Source of the DNA: Alphaproteobacteria bacterium | Lineage (GTDB): Bacteria > Pseudomonadota > Alphaproteobacteria > RF32 > CAG-239 | Length of the DNA: 43,933 bases | Assembly: GCA_017471705.1 (NCBI GenBank) | Contig: JAFUSH010000034.1 | Span: forward strand, 1 to 43,933 | Direction: 5' to 3' | Part shown: in pieces, positions 15,515-24,034 of the stretch | Layout: every line of letters starts with the position of its first letter | How positions within the stretch are numbered: the stretch's first letter is position 1 | Translations under genes and position numbers: made by a program | The notes under the pieces: generated by a model | Databases searched by the model: none | What the model saw: only the letters and a program-made list of their open reading frames with translations | Told to the model about the DNA's origin: nothing

Positions 15515-17731
15515 TTAAACAGATGTACCCTCATCAACTTCAAAGGTATCATTGCCTTCTTCCTCTGCATTGTATTCAATACCGAGTTTGGCAAGCATAT
15601 CATCATTGATATCTTCACGCTGAGCTACAATCCAATCCGGTACATTCGGACAAGGCGGAATGGATGCCAATTTACGCATCTTTTTATCCAGATACCAACG
15701 CGGAGAATCAGCCATAATAGGACGGTCAATATAGCTTTGCATCAAGACAACCTGTTTGAGCATAGGCAAGCTTAATAATTGAGTAGAGCTTATAACCGGT
15801 ATTCCCTGCAGTTGATAATTTACGTTTTTAGCTAACGGGTTAAAGTCTTTACCTAAACTTCCTTCCGTACGAGAGAAAGAAGACATCTGAACGGTCTTGT
15901 TTCCTATCATTTTGGAAAAACGTTGGGCAGTAACCTCGTTATTTTGCGACAAAATAACTTTACAGGCTGTTGTGGAAATAACCGTTTCCAAGTCATCTTT
16001 TCCGTATTTACCGGAAATTTGCCCCAAATCTTGTCCGATTAAAAGGTATGAAACTTTCTGACCACGACCTACCGCCGGACCGTCAATAATAGCCTTCATT
16101 TTAGGCATCTGCGGGAACTCGTCCAAGATGAACAAAGCTGGGAACGGTCCCATTTTGCCGTCGGTACGGTTAACGTGATTAGGCGGATTGGAAATAAGGT
16201 ATGAGGACATCAATTCAATGAATGTACTGCTGATTACGCCCAATGCGCGGGCATCTACTTGGTTAACCGATAAATAAACCGAAATAGGCTTCCATTCACC
16301 GGTTACCGGATCTTTCATACCGCGCAAATCCTTAAATTGCAGGTCGGAAAAACTTGTTCTTGCTTTCACGGCTTGGTTTTTGAATACGTTAATACCGGCA
16401 AAGGCCGTTGAAAGAATGGAACCACGCTCTTTATCCGGAGTATTACTTAATGTACTCAATTCTGTAATACAACGTTGAGCATAACCGAAATTACGCGCCT
16501 CTTTGATAGCTTCCTCTAACATATCGTGCGTCGGGTCTGCCATTGCCGCCATCTGATCACCTTCATCCAGACGGCGCTGAATCTCTTGAGCGGCATTAAT
16601 CTGCGCTTCGGTAATCCATTCCATAATCATAGCAATACAGGCTTCTCTGCCCATCCATCGCGACGGAAGCAGATTCCAAGTTCCGATAGGCAGGTAATTT
16701 TCCATAGTAAGAGTCCCGTTCTTAAGATTTTGAATGGCGCGTGCCGTTCCCGGATCACGCATATCCATATAATAACCTTCCAAAACCTCTTTATCTTTTT
16801 CATCGAGTTTACCTTCGTAGATTCTGCCGATAAAATAATCGTTTGCTCTGGCTCTGTCGCATTTTGATACCACAAATTGAATAAATCCGGTAAGAGCTGC
16901 ACGACCGGTTTGCGACCAGTGAGGATCGGCACCGCCTTTAGGATCTTCCACCAAAATATTACACATAGAATCCACATACATATCGCGGTCAGGACCTTGT
17001 TCCGGAATACAGCTCGGTGAAAGCGGATTCCAACTTGGATAATAAATACCCTCACTCGGATTATCTTCCGCACCCCAGTTAATGATAAATACCGGTCCTA
17101 CTTTGGCACGAGCGCCGGAGGTACTGTAACAAAGTTCCGGTTTAGGGTCATTTACTATAATACTCAATTTATCGGAATTGAAAATAGTCGGAATAACCAC
17201 TCCGGCCGTTTTACCGGTACCAGGAGGTGCGCAGCACAGAGTAGCCAATGTTTCTTTCAGCATTAAAAATTTGCCGTCGAATTTCCCCAAAACTTGGCAG
17301 AAACCGTCAAATCCCAAGAGAGACATTTTTTTAATATCGCGTAAATCAGCAATTTTAGCTTGTCCCTGATAGTTTATTTGGAATTTATAAGGGCTGAACA
17401 GAGCGCTGATAATCAATCCTACGGGAATTGTTATAAACGGTAATAAAGGAATCCATAGCCATAATGCAAAATCACCGCTGTAATGGAACACGGTTTTACC
17501 CCATTTACCGTAAAGATTAAAAAGATGATCCGGATTTTTTATGATAACATCCAAAAATTTACTGACCATATCCATTGAACCTTTGGAAACGCCGTGTCTT
17601 ACCAAATAAGATAACGGCATTGCAAAAATAAACAGTACGATAGATAATGCCAAACATATAAAAAACGTTACGGTCATCCATTTGACGGCTTTATCGTATT
17701 CTTTCCATTCTTCACCGCGTTCTTTAGCCAT
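15515..17731 (-). CDS. VirD4/TraG-type type IV coupling protein ATPase
   Basis: This family couples substrates to type IV secretion or conjugation channels. The 738-residue protein has two N-terminal membrane spans (about 20-44 and 88-112), then a cytoplasmic ATPase domain with Walker A APPGTGKT (168-175), followed by NDPKPEL and the TSGAR segment typical of TraG/VirD4. Walker B is LFILDEFPQM (533-542), followed by the RGQKVSYLLIGQD motif. An acidic C-terminal tail (EEEGNDTFEVDEG) may recruit substrates. It is the last gene of a minus-strand block of five, starting 12 nt after the 488-aa gene. No relaxase or VirB genes accompany it here, so whether it serves conjugation or protein secretion is open. 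Confidence 0.88.
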   Translation of the reverse strand: MAKERGEEWKEYDKAVKWMTVTFFICLALSIVLFIFAMPLSYLVRHGVSKGSMDMVSKFLDVIIKNPDHLFNLYGKWGKTVFHYSGDFALWLWIPLLPFITIPVGLIISALFSPYKFQINYQGQAKIADLRDIKKMSLLGFDGFCQVLGKFDGKFLMLKETLATLCCAPPGTGKTAGVVIPTIFNSDKLSIIVNDPKPELCYSTSGARAKVGPVFIINWGAEDNPSEGIYYPSWNPLSPSCIPEQGPDRDMYVDSMCNILVEDPKGGADPHWSQTGRAALTGFIQFVVSKCDRARANDYFIGRIYEGKLDEKDKEVLEGYYMDMRDPGTARAIQNLKNGTLTMENYLPIGTWNLLPSRWMGREACIAMIMEWITEAQINAAQEIQRRLDEGDQMAAMADPTHDMLEEAIKEARNFGYAQRCITELSTLSNTPDKERGSILSTAFAGINVFKNQAVKARTSFSDLQFKDLRGMKDPVTGEWKPISVYLSVNQVDARALGVISSTFIELMSSYLISNPPNHVNRTDGKMGPFPALFILDEFPQMPKMKAIIDGPAVGRGQKVSYLLIGQDLGQISGKYGKDDLETVISTTACKVILSQNNEVTAQRFSKMIGNKTVQMSSFSRTEGSLGKDFNPLAKNVNYQLQGIPVISSTQLLSLPMLKQVVLMQSYIDRPIMADSPRWYLDKKMRKLASIPPCPNVPDWIVAQREDINDDMLAKLGIEYNAEEEGNDTFEVDEGTSV

Positions 17732-17743
17732 ATCAATTCCTCA

Positions 17744-19210
17744 TCATTTTAAATTTTTCAATATTTTTGCAAGTCTGTCCATTTCTTTAGCAGAAGGCTT
17801 ACCTTCAGCCTCGGTTAAAACCTTTGAAAACAGGCGGATTTCTTTCGGGGCGCCTCGATTAATGCGAGTTACGTTAATATCCATACCGTCCCAAGTTTCG
17901 AACATATCATCGGCGTTGATAATATTAGCCATTTGAATAATTACAAAAGCCTCGGTTTCTTGTTCAAAACCTTCATCATCAAGTTTATCTTTAATTACAG
18001 CGCGAGCCTTATTCAGTAAACAAACCGGTGATACGCGGTGTGAATTTTCCGAAAACCACAGCGGTTCTTCACCGTTAAACATTTCTTCGTCAGCCAGCCA
18101 GTCACCGCTTTCTTTATCCACTAAACACAGATAAATTTTGTTCTCGGAAACTCCGACAAAGTCGATAACGGTACCGCCCACGGTAACATTGTTGATAATA
18201 CCGTAATTTCTTTGCAGCAAGGCATCGTAAACAGGTCCTTGTGATGAACGGGAAGATTGTTCGCCGTTTTCCTTATCATTCCGTCGATTTTCGCGTTTGT
18301 TTTTATCTCCGCGGGAGCTTTCGTTTTTATCTTGACGGGAAGAACGTTTATCTTTTTCATCATTCCGCTTGTTATTTCGACGATTGCTCTCTTTCGGCTT
18401 TTCATCATCTAAATCATCATCAAAGTCAAATTCTTTGCGGCGAACAGGCTTTTTATCTTCTTCAATATCAAAATCATCGTCCTCATCATCGTCATCGTCG
18501 TCATCATCAAAATCGAATTTAGGCAACGATTTTTTCGGTTCTTCTTTCGGTTTTTTCTTTAAATCTGTTTTTTCAAAAGAATCGATATCCAAATCAAAAT
18601 CATCATCGTCATCATCATCAAATTTGAACAAAGCGTGGTCGATTGTTGCGGCAACATCGGTTTTCTTCACTTTGTTGGTTACTCGGGAATTTGCCGAGGA
18701 AAGTGATGATGCCGAATATCCGGAGTATGCCGGAGGAACAGAAGAAACAGCACTTTGAGTTTCGTTGTTTTCACCATAGTCGGAAATAGGAACTCTCAAA
18801 GTATTGATACCGGCAGGACGTATTTGCTTATACGACTTGCGTTTTACCACACCATAATGATTATTGGTAACGATATTAGCGGCAGGAGACTTTACAAGTT
18901 TGCAGTAAATTGTGTACGGCAGAGTAATTATTTTCCATATAATTTCTTCCCAAGCGACCAGACTTAACGTCCACCAACCGGTTAAAAGCATCGGAATATA
19001 AGTGATAATCAATAAAACGAAAGCCCATTCTTTCGGCGCTCTGACCACCCAACCGGCTTTCCATAGAGCAATTGCCTGTCTCCAATGGTCAGGCCAAAAC
19101 ATATCAAAATGCCAATTGCAGAGCATAATCACACGCAAACCTTCCGTGAAGACAATCCCCCACAGAAGCCCTACAACTATGATTCTAAGAAACACCAATA
19201 AGGATTTCAA
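17744..19210 (-). CDS. Unrecognised membrane protein with Asp-run linker and C-terminal domain
   Basis: This 488-residue protein has three parts. Residues 1-105 hold two membrane spans (about 8-30 and 62-85) with motifs GLLW, WKAG and YIPMLLTGWW that recur at the same positions in the 162-aa protein encoded just upstream. Residues 120-325 form a disordered linker with three Asp-rich blocks (about 197-210, 232-252, 261-269) and an Arg/Lys/Asn/Asp-rich stretch. Residues 326-488 form a folded domain starting YDALLQRNYG, with VIDFVGVSENKIYLCLVDKE, faintly NERD/nuclease-like but without a clear catalytic set. The start is TTG with GGAG 7 nt upstream. It directly precedes the coupling-protein gene and probably partners it at the inner membrane (inference). 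Confidence 0.75.
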   Translation of the reverse strand: MKSLLVFLRIIVVGLLWGIVFTEGLRVIMLCNWHFDMFWPDHWRQAIALWKAGWVVRAPKEWAFVLLIITYIPMLLTGWWTLSLVAWEEIIWKIITLPYTIYCKLVKSPAANIVTNNHYGVVKRKSYKQIRPAGINTLRVPISDYGENNETQSAVSSVPPAYSGYSASSLSSANSRVTNKVKKTDVAATIDHALFKFDDDDDDDFDLDIDSFEKTDLKKKPKEEPKKSLPKFDFDDDDDDDDEDDDFDIEEDKKPVRRKEFDFDDDLDDEKPKESNRRNNKRNDEKDKRSSRQDKNESSRGDKNKRENRRNDKENGEQSSRSSQGPVYDALLQRNYGIINNVTVGGTVIDFVGVSENKIYLCLVDKESGDWLADEEMFNGEEPLWFSENSHRVSPVCLLNKARAVIKDKLDDEGFEQETEAFVIIQMANIINADDMFETWDGMDINVTRINRGAPKEIRLFSKVLTEAEGKPSAKEMDRLAKILKNLK

Positions 19211-19297
19211 CTATTTACTCCGCTCTTGTTTTGCTTCCATAATACACTATTTTAATTTATAATACCATATTTATTAAAAAAGTGATTATAAAAACAG

Positions 19298-19786
19298 TTA
19301 TTTTTTATTTTCTTCTATTTGCTCAATAATTTTTTTCCGAAAGTCGGAATTTGCGGTATTTTGCGATTGATTTTTTTTCTTTTCCGCCTCTAATCGTTCT
19401 TGCACAACCTGTTCCAGTGTCTTTTTTTCTTCTATTTTCAAGTTTTTAATATTAACATCTGGAGCTTTGTAATTATCAAGCCCCGAATTGACAATTTTAT
19501 TAAGAGGCACTGTAATAAGGCGCATAAATTTATAATGATAAAGCCTGTACCACCCGTAAAAACATAAGGGTAGATACAGCAATAAACCCAAAAACATTAT
19601 AATATCTTTACCGCTTAAGACGCCGCCGCTGTTCCAAAAGACGGAAAATATTCTGTATGTTTGCGGATTTAAAAGATTAATATGGTACATATAGAAAAAC
19701 AGCTGTTGGAACAGCAAAGCCAAAAAGGCACTCCACAAAATTCCGGCAACCAACACGCAAATATAATGAAATATCTTTTTTATCAT
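19298..19786 (-). CDS. Unrecognised small membrane protein, paralogue of the 488-aa protein N-terminus
   Basis: This 162-residue protein has two membrane spans (about 9-33 and 61-82) and a charged coiled-coil-like cytoplasmic tail (TLEQVVQERLEAEKKK...). GILW at 15-18, WNSG at 51-54 and YLPLCFYGWY at 71-80 align almost without gaps to GLLW (14-17), WKAG (50-53) and YIPMLLTGWW (71-80) of the 488-aa protein. The two therefore look like duplicated membrane modules with different cytoplasmic parts. Its start overlaps the preceding 679-aa gene by 4 nt, indicating translational coupling. An 87-bp AT-rich gap separates it from the next gene. Confidence 0.72.
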   Translation of the reverse strand: MIKKIFHYICVLVAGILWSAFLALLFQQLFFYMYHINLLNPQTYRIFSVFWNSGGVLSGKDIIMFLGLLLYLPLCFYGWYRLYHYKFMRLITVPLNKIVNSGLDNYKAPDVNIKNLKIEEKKTLEQVVQERLEAEKKKNQSQNTANSDFRKKIIEQIEENKK

Positions 19787-21822
19787 TTTTCTTTACTGCT
19801 TCTTTTGAAAATGTTTCCGATAGTATTTGCGACATTTTTGGATTTATTCTTAAATTTTTTCACTATCGGTCGTTCATTGAATTTTACTTTTGCTTCTTCA
19901 TTTTCCGCACGTAAACTTTCAAAGATTTTTCCGTTTTCGGTGAAAACATTCTTCATGGCTTCATATTTGACTTCTGCTGTATAAAATTCTTCTGTAAACT
20001 TAAGCAATGATTCCTTAACAGGTTTTTCTTTCAACTCTTCTTTTTTAGGAGCAAAAGAATCCAAATATTCGGACGATAACACTTTCTCCACGCCTTCTCG
20101 CGCGGCTTTTACCTGTTGCAATTTAATTCCTTGTTCGCTTACGGTTTCTGCATTGTAATAAGAATTCAAATCAGTACGTAACTTTTTGGTATTCTTGCCT
20201 AAATCATCTATAAATTTGCCGAATTTTTTCTCGTATTCTGTCAGAACCTCTCTTGCTTGATTGCTGTCTAATTTTGCATCAAGAGTCAGTCCGTTTTGTA
20301 TACGGTATTCTGCCTCTGTTCTCTCCATAATGGTTTTTGATATTTCGGAGAGCTTTTGCATATATCCGGTTACATTTTTCTGAATTGCTTCTTCTGCTTT
20401 CGGACCAAACGGACCTTCCGGATGTTCCGTCATATACATAGCGGTGGCGATACTGCCTGCAACACGCGCCGCATTGGCAAAATTTGCCAATTCGTTAGAC
20501 AGCTGAGATTGCGTTGCATCAAATTTATTGGCAAAAGCCGCCGGATTTTGTTCATACATTTTGTTAAATTCTTTGATTTTTTTGACATCAAGCGGATTGT
20601 TAATGTCTAAAATCGGAACTTGACTGTATCTGTCGACAGTGCCGATATACCATTTATCAACAGGTTTTCCGGCGTTTAGCCGAATGGTATCATAAAGTCT
20701 GTAGTAATAATCAACTTGATTATTCAAATTGTCGGTGACATTTTGCGCAAGCTTTTTACCGGTGTTATTCAAAAACTTAATTGCCGGAACATTTTTAGCC
20801 AGTTGCCCCGGTTTTGTAGGTGTTTTCGGCATATTAGTATCAAATTTACCTTCGTATGCGTCTAAAAGTTTATCGGCCAGCCAGAACGGAGCTTTCAAAG
20901 CCAGAGAAACTCCTTCAAGGAACCAATGTTCGAACATATATTGAATAATATCCTGTTCTTTAACTTTTTCAAATTCAAAGGATTTACGTTTTTTCTTATC
21001 ATCTCCGGTATTAGGTGACATATTGGCGATATTTTCGGCATCTTCTTCCTGTTCCGGTGATTTAGCATTAACTTTTATCGCTGATTTTTGCGGACCGTCA
21101 ACGGTTACAGCGTTACTTTCTCCGCCGATTACGGTTGTATTTTCTCCGTCAATGGTTACGGCATTTTCCGATTGTATGGCTTGATAACCGGAAGGTTCTT
21201 TCATAAATTCGGATAAAATTTCCGACTTAGCCGCTAAATCATCAATGGTTAATGCTTTTGTTCTGCCGTTTGCTTTATATGGTTCTTTGAGAGCTTTCTC
21301 AAGAGCTTTAGGCTCAATTTGTCCCATAATTGCCAGAGTTTCACTATATGATTGCAGATTATGTTTCATTACTGCAACATCATCCGGATTTGATAACTTT
21401 TTCCACTTGAACTCGGCGGCTCTTACGTTAAGAGCGAGTGTCATTGCCATATTTTTACCGTTTTCCGGCGGGTATTTTGCCGAAATAACATTAGCTATCT
21501 GCTCATCATTGAGAACACCGTCTTTCTGCAGGTCGTTTAGTGCGCTTAAAGTGTTTTTTATACCGGTAATATTTTCAAATCCTAATTTTTGCGAGCTACT
21601 GGTCAGATGGTTATTTTCCGAATTAGGAAAAACTGTTTGTAAAAACTGCTCTTTCTGAGCATCAGACAGTTTTCCGGCGCCGAACCTTTCAACTCCGGCT
21701 TTAATAATTGACATATCCGGATTTTCTTTGCCGATTTCCGCCAAAAAAGCTTCAAAATCAAAGTCTTTAGCTTCGGTTTTCGGTTCTGTTTGTACATCAT
21801 CCTGCTTTGTTTCTTCTACCAT
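19783..21822 (-). CDS. Unrecognised 679-aa soluble protein of the coupling-protein block
   Basis: No family is recognised. The N-terminal 30 residues are acidic and probably disordered, followed by a helical domain of about 170 residues. A short repeated beta-like region comes next (AVTIDGENT, then VIGGESN, then AVTVDGPQKS, about residues 220-250), and an acidic/Lys linker ending GDDKKKRKSF. A segment with amphipathic hydrophobic character (HWFLEGVSLALKAPFWLADKLL) lies near the middle. The C-terminal 350 residues are helical and charged, suggestive of coiled coil, ending in a basic tail (KKFKNKSKN...FKRSSKEK). There is no signal peptide or sure membrane span. It overlaps the 162-aa gene by 4 nt, so the two are co-expressed. 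Confidence 0.72.
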   Translation of the reverse strand: MVEETKQDDVQTEPKTEAKDFDFEAFLAEIGKENPDMSIIKAGVERFGAGKLSDAQKEQFLQTVFPNSENNHLTSSSQKLGFENITGIKNTLSALNDLQKDGVLNDEQIANVISAKYPPENGKNMAMTLALNVRAAEFKWKKLSNPDDVAVMKHNLQSYSETLAIMGQIEPKALEKALKEPYKANGRTKALTIDDLAAKSEILSEFMKEPSGYQAIQSENAVTIDGENTTVIGGESNAVTVDGPQKSAIKVNAKSPEQEEDAENIANMSPNTGDDKKKRKSFEFEKVKEQDIIQYMFEHWFLEGVSLALKAPFWLADKLLDAYEGKFDTNMPKTPTKPGQLAKNVPAIKFLNNTGKKLAQNVTDNLNNQVDYYYRLYDTIRLNAGKPVDKWYIGTVDRYSQVPILDINNPLDVKKIKEFNKMYEQNPAAFANKFDATQSQLSNELANFANAARVAGSIATAMYMTEHPEGPFGPKAEEAIQKNVTGYMQKLSEISKTIMERTEAEYRIQNGLTLDAKLDSNQAREVLTEYEKKFGKFIDDLGKNTKKLRTDLNSYYNAETVSEQGIKLQQVKAAREGVEKVLSSEYLDSFAPKKEELKEKPVKESLLKFTEEFYTAEVKYEAMKNVFTENGKIFESLRAENEEAKVKFNERPIVKKFKNKSKNVANTIGNIFKRSSKEK

Positions 21823-21901
21823 CGGAACACTCCTTTAAGATATCTTCATTGTCCTCAATATACCATATAAAATCTTTTTTGTCTATAGTTATTTTTGCTT
21901 T

Positions 21902-22864
21902 CTACGCCTTGAGTTTTTTCATAAAATTACCGATTTCTATATTAATCCGTATACCGTCTTTTGGCGAAACTTTAACCAGACCGAAAAAACGCGGCTTAAT
22001 TTTGCCAAAATCAATCGGAGCGAATATTGCCGGATTGGTTGTCAAAGCTTTGTAAGCGCCGTCTATATCTTTTTGTGCCACACGAAAATAGTTGCTGATA
22101 AGTCTTTCGGCGTCTATCGGAAAGTTTTTCTTTTTTACGGCATCGGTAAATTTTTGTTGTCGTTCTTTTCGAGCCAAATATTCTTCATACATAATTTTTT
22201 TGATATGCTTCTCTTGATATTTTGCCAATTTAGCGAGATAAGTCAATTCACAGCTTTCCATATCAATAAGAATTTCCACGTATGATATAACTGCCAATTG
22301 TAAGTCCTGATTTTTCAGAGTTTCGGCGAAATTCAAAAATTCTTCATCTGTGGAAGAAACCGGAAATTGCCCTACATCATTGGGAAATATTTCGGATAAA
22401 ATCATCCATCCGTTAATTAAATCGGCAGAAATATAAGAACCCAAACTCGGTTTATAGTTAGGGTATAAATCATCAATTTTGAAAGTACATTCAAAATCAC
22501 GATTTAAATAGGTTTGGCTCAACTTTTGTACCGAAGCCTGATAATTTACGAATGCTTGCGCCAATTCCGATTCGTCGGAACCTAACGTGGGCTTGTTTTC
22601 TTCTTCTTCGATGGCGGTTCTGGCTTCTGCAAAGGTTGATGCCAATTCTTCCTCAAATAATCGCGATGCTTCTTCGTTTTCCTTTTGCCCCTGTTCGCTT
22701 AAATGGGTTTCATCAATGATTGATGAGGCAGGTTTGTCTTCTTTCTTTTTATCATCACCTTCATCGTCATTAAAATCTTCTATTTTGGTATTAATAAAAC
22801 TGTTGAGCAATGTTTCGAAGTCATCAATACCTTCGGTTACCGTATTTTTAGTATCATCACTCAT
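21902..22864 (-). CDS. Unrecognised 320-aa acidic protein, first gene of the coupling-protein block
   Basis: The family is not recognised. The first 110 residues are strongly acidic and low in hydrophobics (DFNDDEGDDKKKED, EEASRLFEEELAS), probably disordered. Residues 110-320 look folded, with Trp/Tyr-containing segments (DLYPNYKPSLGSYIS, LINGWMILSEIFPND), a charged helix (YEEYLARKERQQKF) and a C-terminal segment with alternating hydrophobics (FFGLVKVSPKDGIRINIEI). No signal peptide or membrane span is visible. The ribosome-binding site is AAGGAA, about 7 nt before the ATG. It lies 95 bp from the divergent rluD gene, so the promoter of the block must be in that gap. The acidic N-terminus echoes those of its operon neighbours. 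Confidence 0.7.
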   Translation of the reverse strand: MSDDTKNTVTEGIDDFETLLNSFINTKIEDFNDDEGDDKKKEDKPASSIIDETHLSEQGQKENEEASRLFEEELASTFAEARTAIEEEENKPTLGSDESELAQAFVNYQASVQKLSQTYLNRDFECTFKIDDLYPNYKPSLGSYISADLINGWMILSEIFPNDVGQFPVSSTDEEFLNFAETLKNQDLQLAVISYVEILIDMESCELTYLAKLAKYQEKHIKKIMYEEYLARKERQQKFTDAVKKKNFPIDAERLISNYFRVAQKDIDGAYKALTTNPAIFAPIDFGKIKPRFFGLVKVSPKDGIRINIEIGNFMKKLKA

Positions 22865-22959
22865 AAATAATTCCTTTCAATACAAACTTTGCTTGCTTTT
22901 GTTTACAATAAACCTTATGATACAGGATAAATGATAAAATATATTTAATAAAGAAAAAA

Positions 22960-23934
22960 ATGAACGAAGAGATAATATTTACGACTTCCGAAGTTACGGA
23001 AAACGAGAAAAATATGCGTTTGGATAAATTTTTAAGCGCACAATTACCCGATTTATCTCGCTCGAGATTGCAAAAATTGATTTCCGAAGGTTTTGTCGAA
23101 TGTGAAGAAATTGTTATTGCCGATAATTCCCATAAAGTTAAGGTTGGCTGCTCGTATCAGGTTATTGTTCCGCCTGCCGAAGAAGCAGAACCTAAACCGC
23201 AAGATATTGCTTTGAATATAGTTTATGAAGATGATGATGTAATTGTTGTCAACAAAACGGCCGGAATGACGGTACATCCGGCAGCCGGAGCTTATGACGG
23301 CACATTAGTTAATGCTTTGCTTTTTCATTGTCGGGATAATTTGTCCGGTATCGGCGGGGTTAAACGACCGGGGATTGTGCATCGTATAGATAAGGAAACC
23401 AGCGGATTGCTGGTTGTGGCAAAAAATGATGAGGCGCACCGTTTTTTAAGTGAGCAATTTGCCGAACACTCAATTGAAAGAACATATATTGCGGTGGTTT
23501 ACGGAGTACCTAATCCTTTGACTGGAAGAATAGAGGCTCCTATCGGGCGCAGTAAATTCGATCGCAAAAAAATGGCAATAGTTGAAAGAGGCGGAAAAAA
23601 TGCCGTTACCAATTACAAAACCGTAAAAACTTTTAAAACAGCGGTTTCGGTTGTTCAATGCAATTTGGAAACCGGACGCACCCATCAAATCAGAGTTCAT
23701 TTGAGCAGCCGCGGCAATGCGTTGGTTGGGGATAAAGTTTATGTAAAAAATAAAAAATCGGAACTTTCATTATCAGGATATTTGAAAAACTATATTAATA
23801 ATTTTTCGCGGCAGGCATTACACGCAAAGACTTTGGGTTTTATTCATCCGCGCAAAAAAGAATTTATGCAATTTGATTCTGAATTGCCGTCTGATATGGC
23901 GGAGCTTATTGCCGAGTTGGAAAAAAATATTTAA
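22960..23934 (+). CDS. rluD: RluA/RluD-family 23S rRNA pseudouridine synthase
   Basis: This enzyme converts uridines of 23S rRNA to pseudouridine. The 324-residue protein begins with an S4 RNA-binding domain (MRLDKFLSAQLPDLSRSRLQKLI, about residues 14-75) and continues with the catalytic domain. The RluA-family motif HRIDKETSGLL starts at residue 141, making D144 the catalytic aspartate; GRTHQIRVHL follows later. The N-terminal S4 domain and length favour RluD (positions 1911/1915/1917 in E. coli) over RluA, but RluC-like specificity cannot be excluded. It is divergent from the coupling-protein block and lies 100 bp upstream of rpoH, an arrangement I recall from other alphaproteobacteria. Confidence 0.9.
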   Translation: MNEEIIFTTSEVTENEKNMRLDKFLSAQLPDLSRSRLQKLISEGFVECEEIVIADNSHKVKVGCSYQVIVPPAEEAEPKPQDIALNIVYEDDDVIVVNKTAGMTVHPAAGAYDGTLVNALLFHCRDNLSGIGGVKRPGIVHRIDKETSGLLVVAKNDEAHRFLSEQFAEHSIERTYIAVVYGVPNPLTGRIEAPIGRSKFDRKKMAIVERGGKNAVTNYKTVKTFKTAVSVVQCNLETGRTHQIRVHLSSRGNALVGDKVYVKNKKSELSLSGYLKNYINNFSRQALHAKTLGFIHPRKKEFMQFDSELPSDMAELIAELEKNI

Positions 23935-23976
23935 TTTTATACAATCAATTATATGACTTTAGAACCAAAGTACGGA

Positions 23977-24005
23977 TTGATACCGAAATTTTTAGTATCT
24001 ATTAT
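23977..24005 (+). promoter_or_regulatory. Sigma-70-type promoter of rpoH
   Basis: TTGATA (23977-23982), a 17-nt spacer and TATTAT (24000-24005) form a near-consensus promoter. The predicted transcription start near 24012 lies just ahead of the AAGGAG ribosome-binding site at 24021-24026, which supports the ATG at 24035 over an upstream TTG. Confidence 0.7.
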
Positions 24006-24034
24006 TGGCAATGGTCAATCAAAAGGAGAAAAAA

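Noticed and set aside
18369..18758. Plus-strand 129-aa Ser-rich frame
   Set aside because: It is antisense to the Asp-coding triplet tracts of the 488-aa protein.
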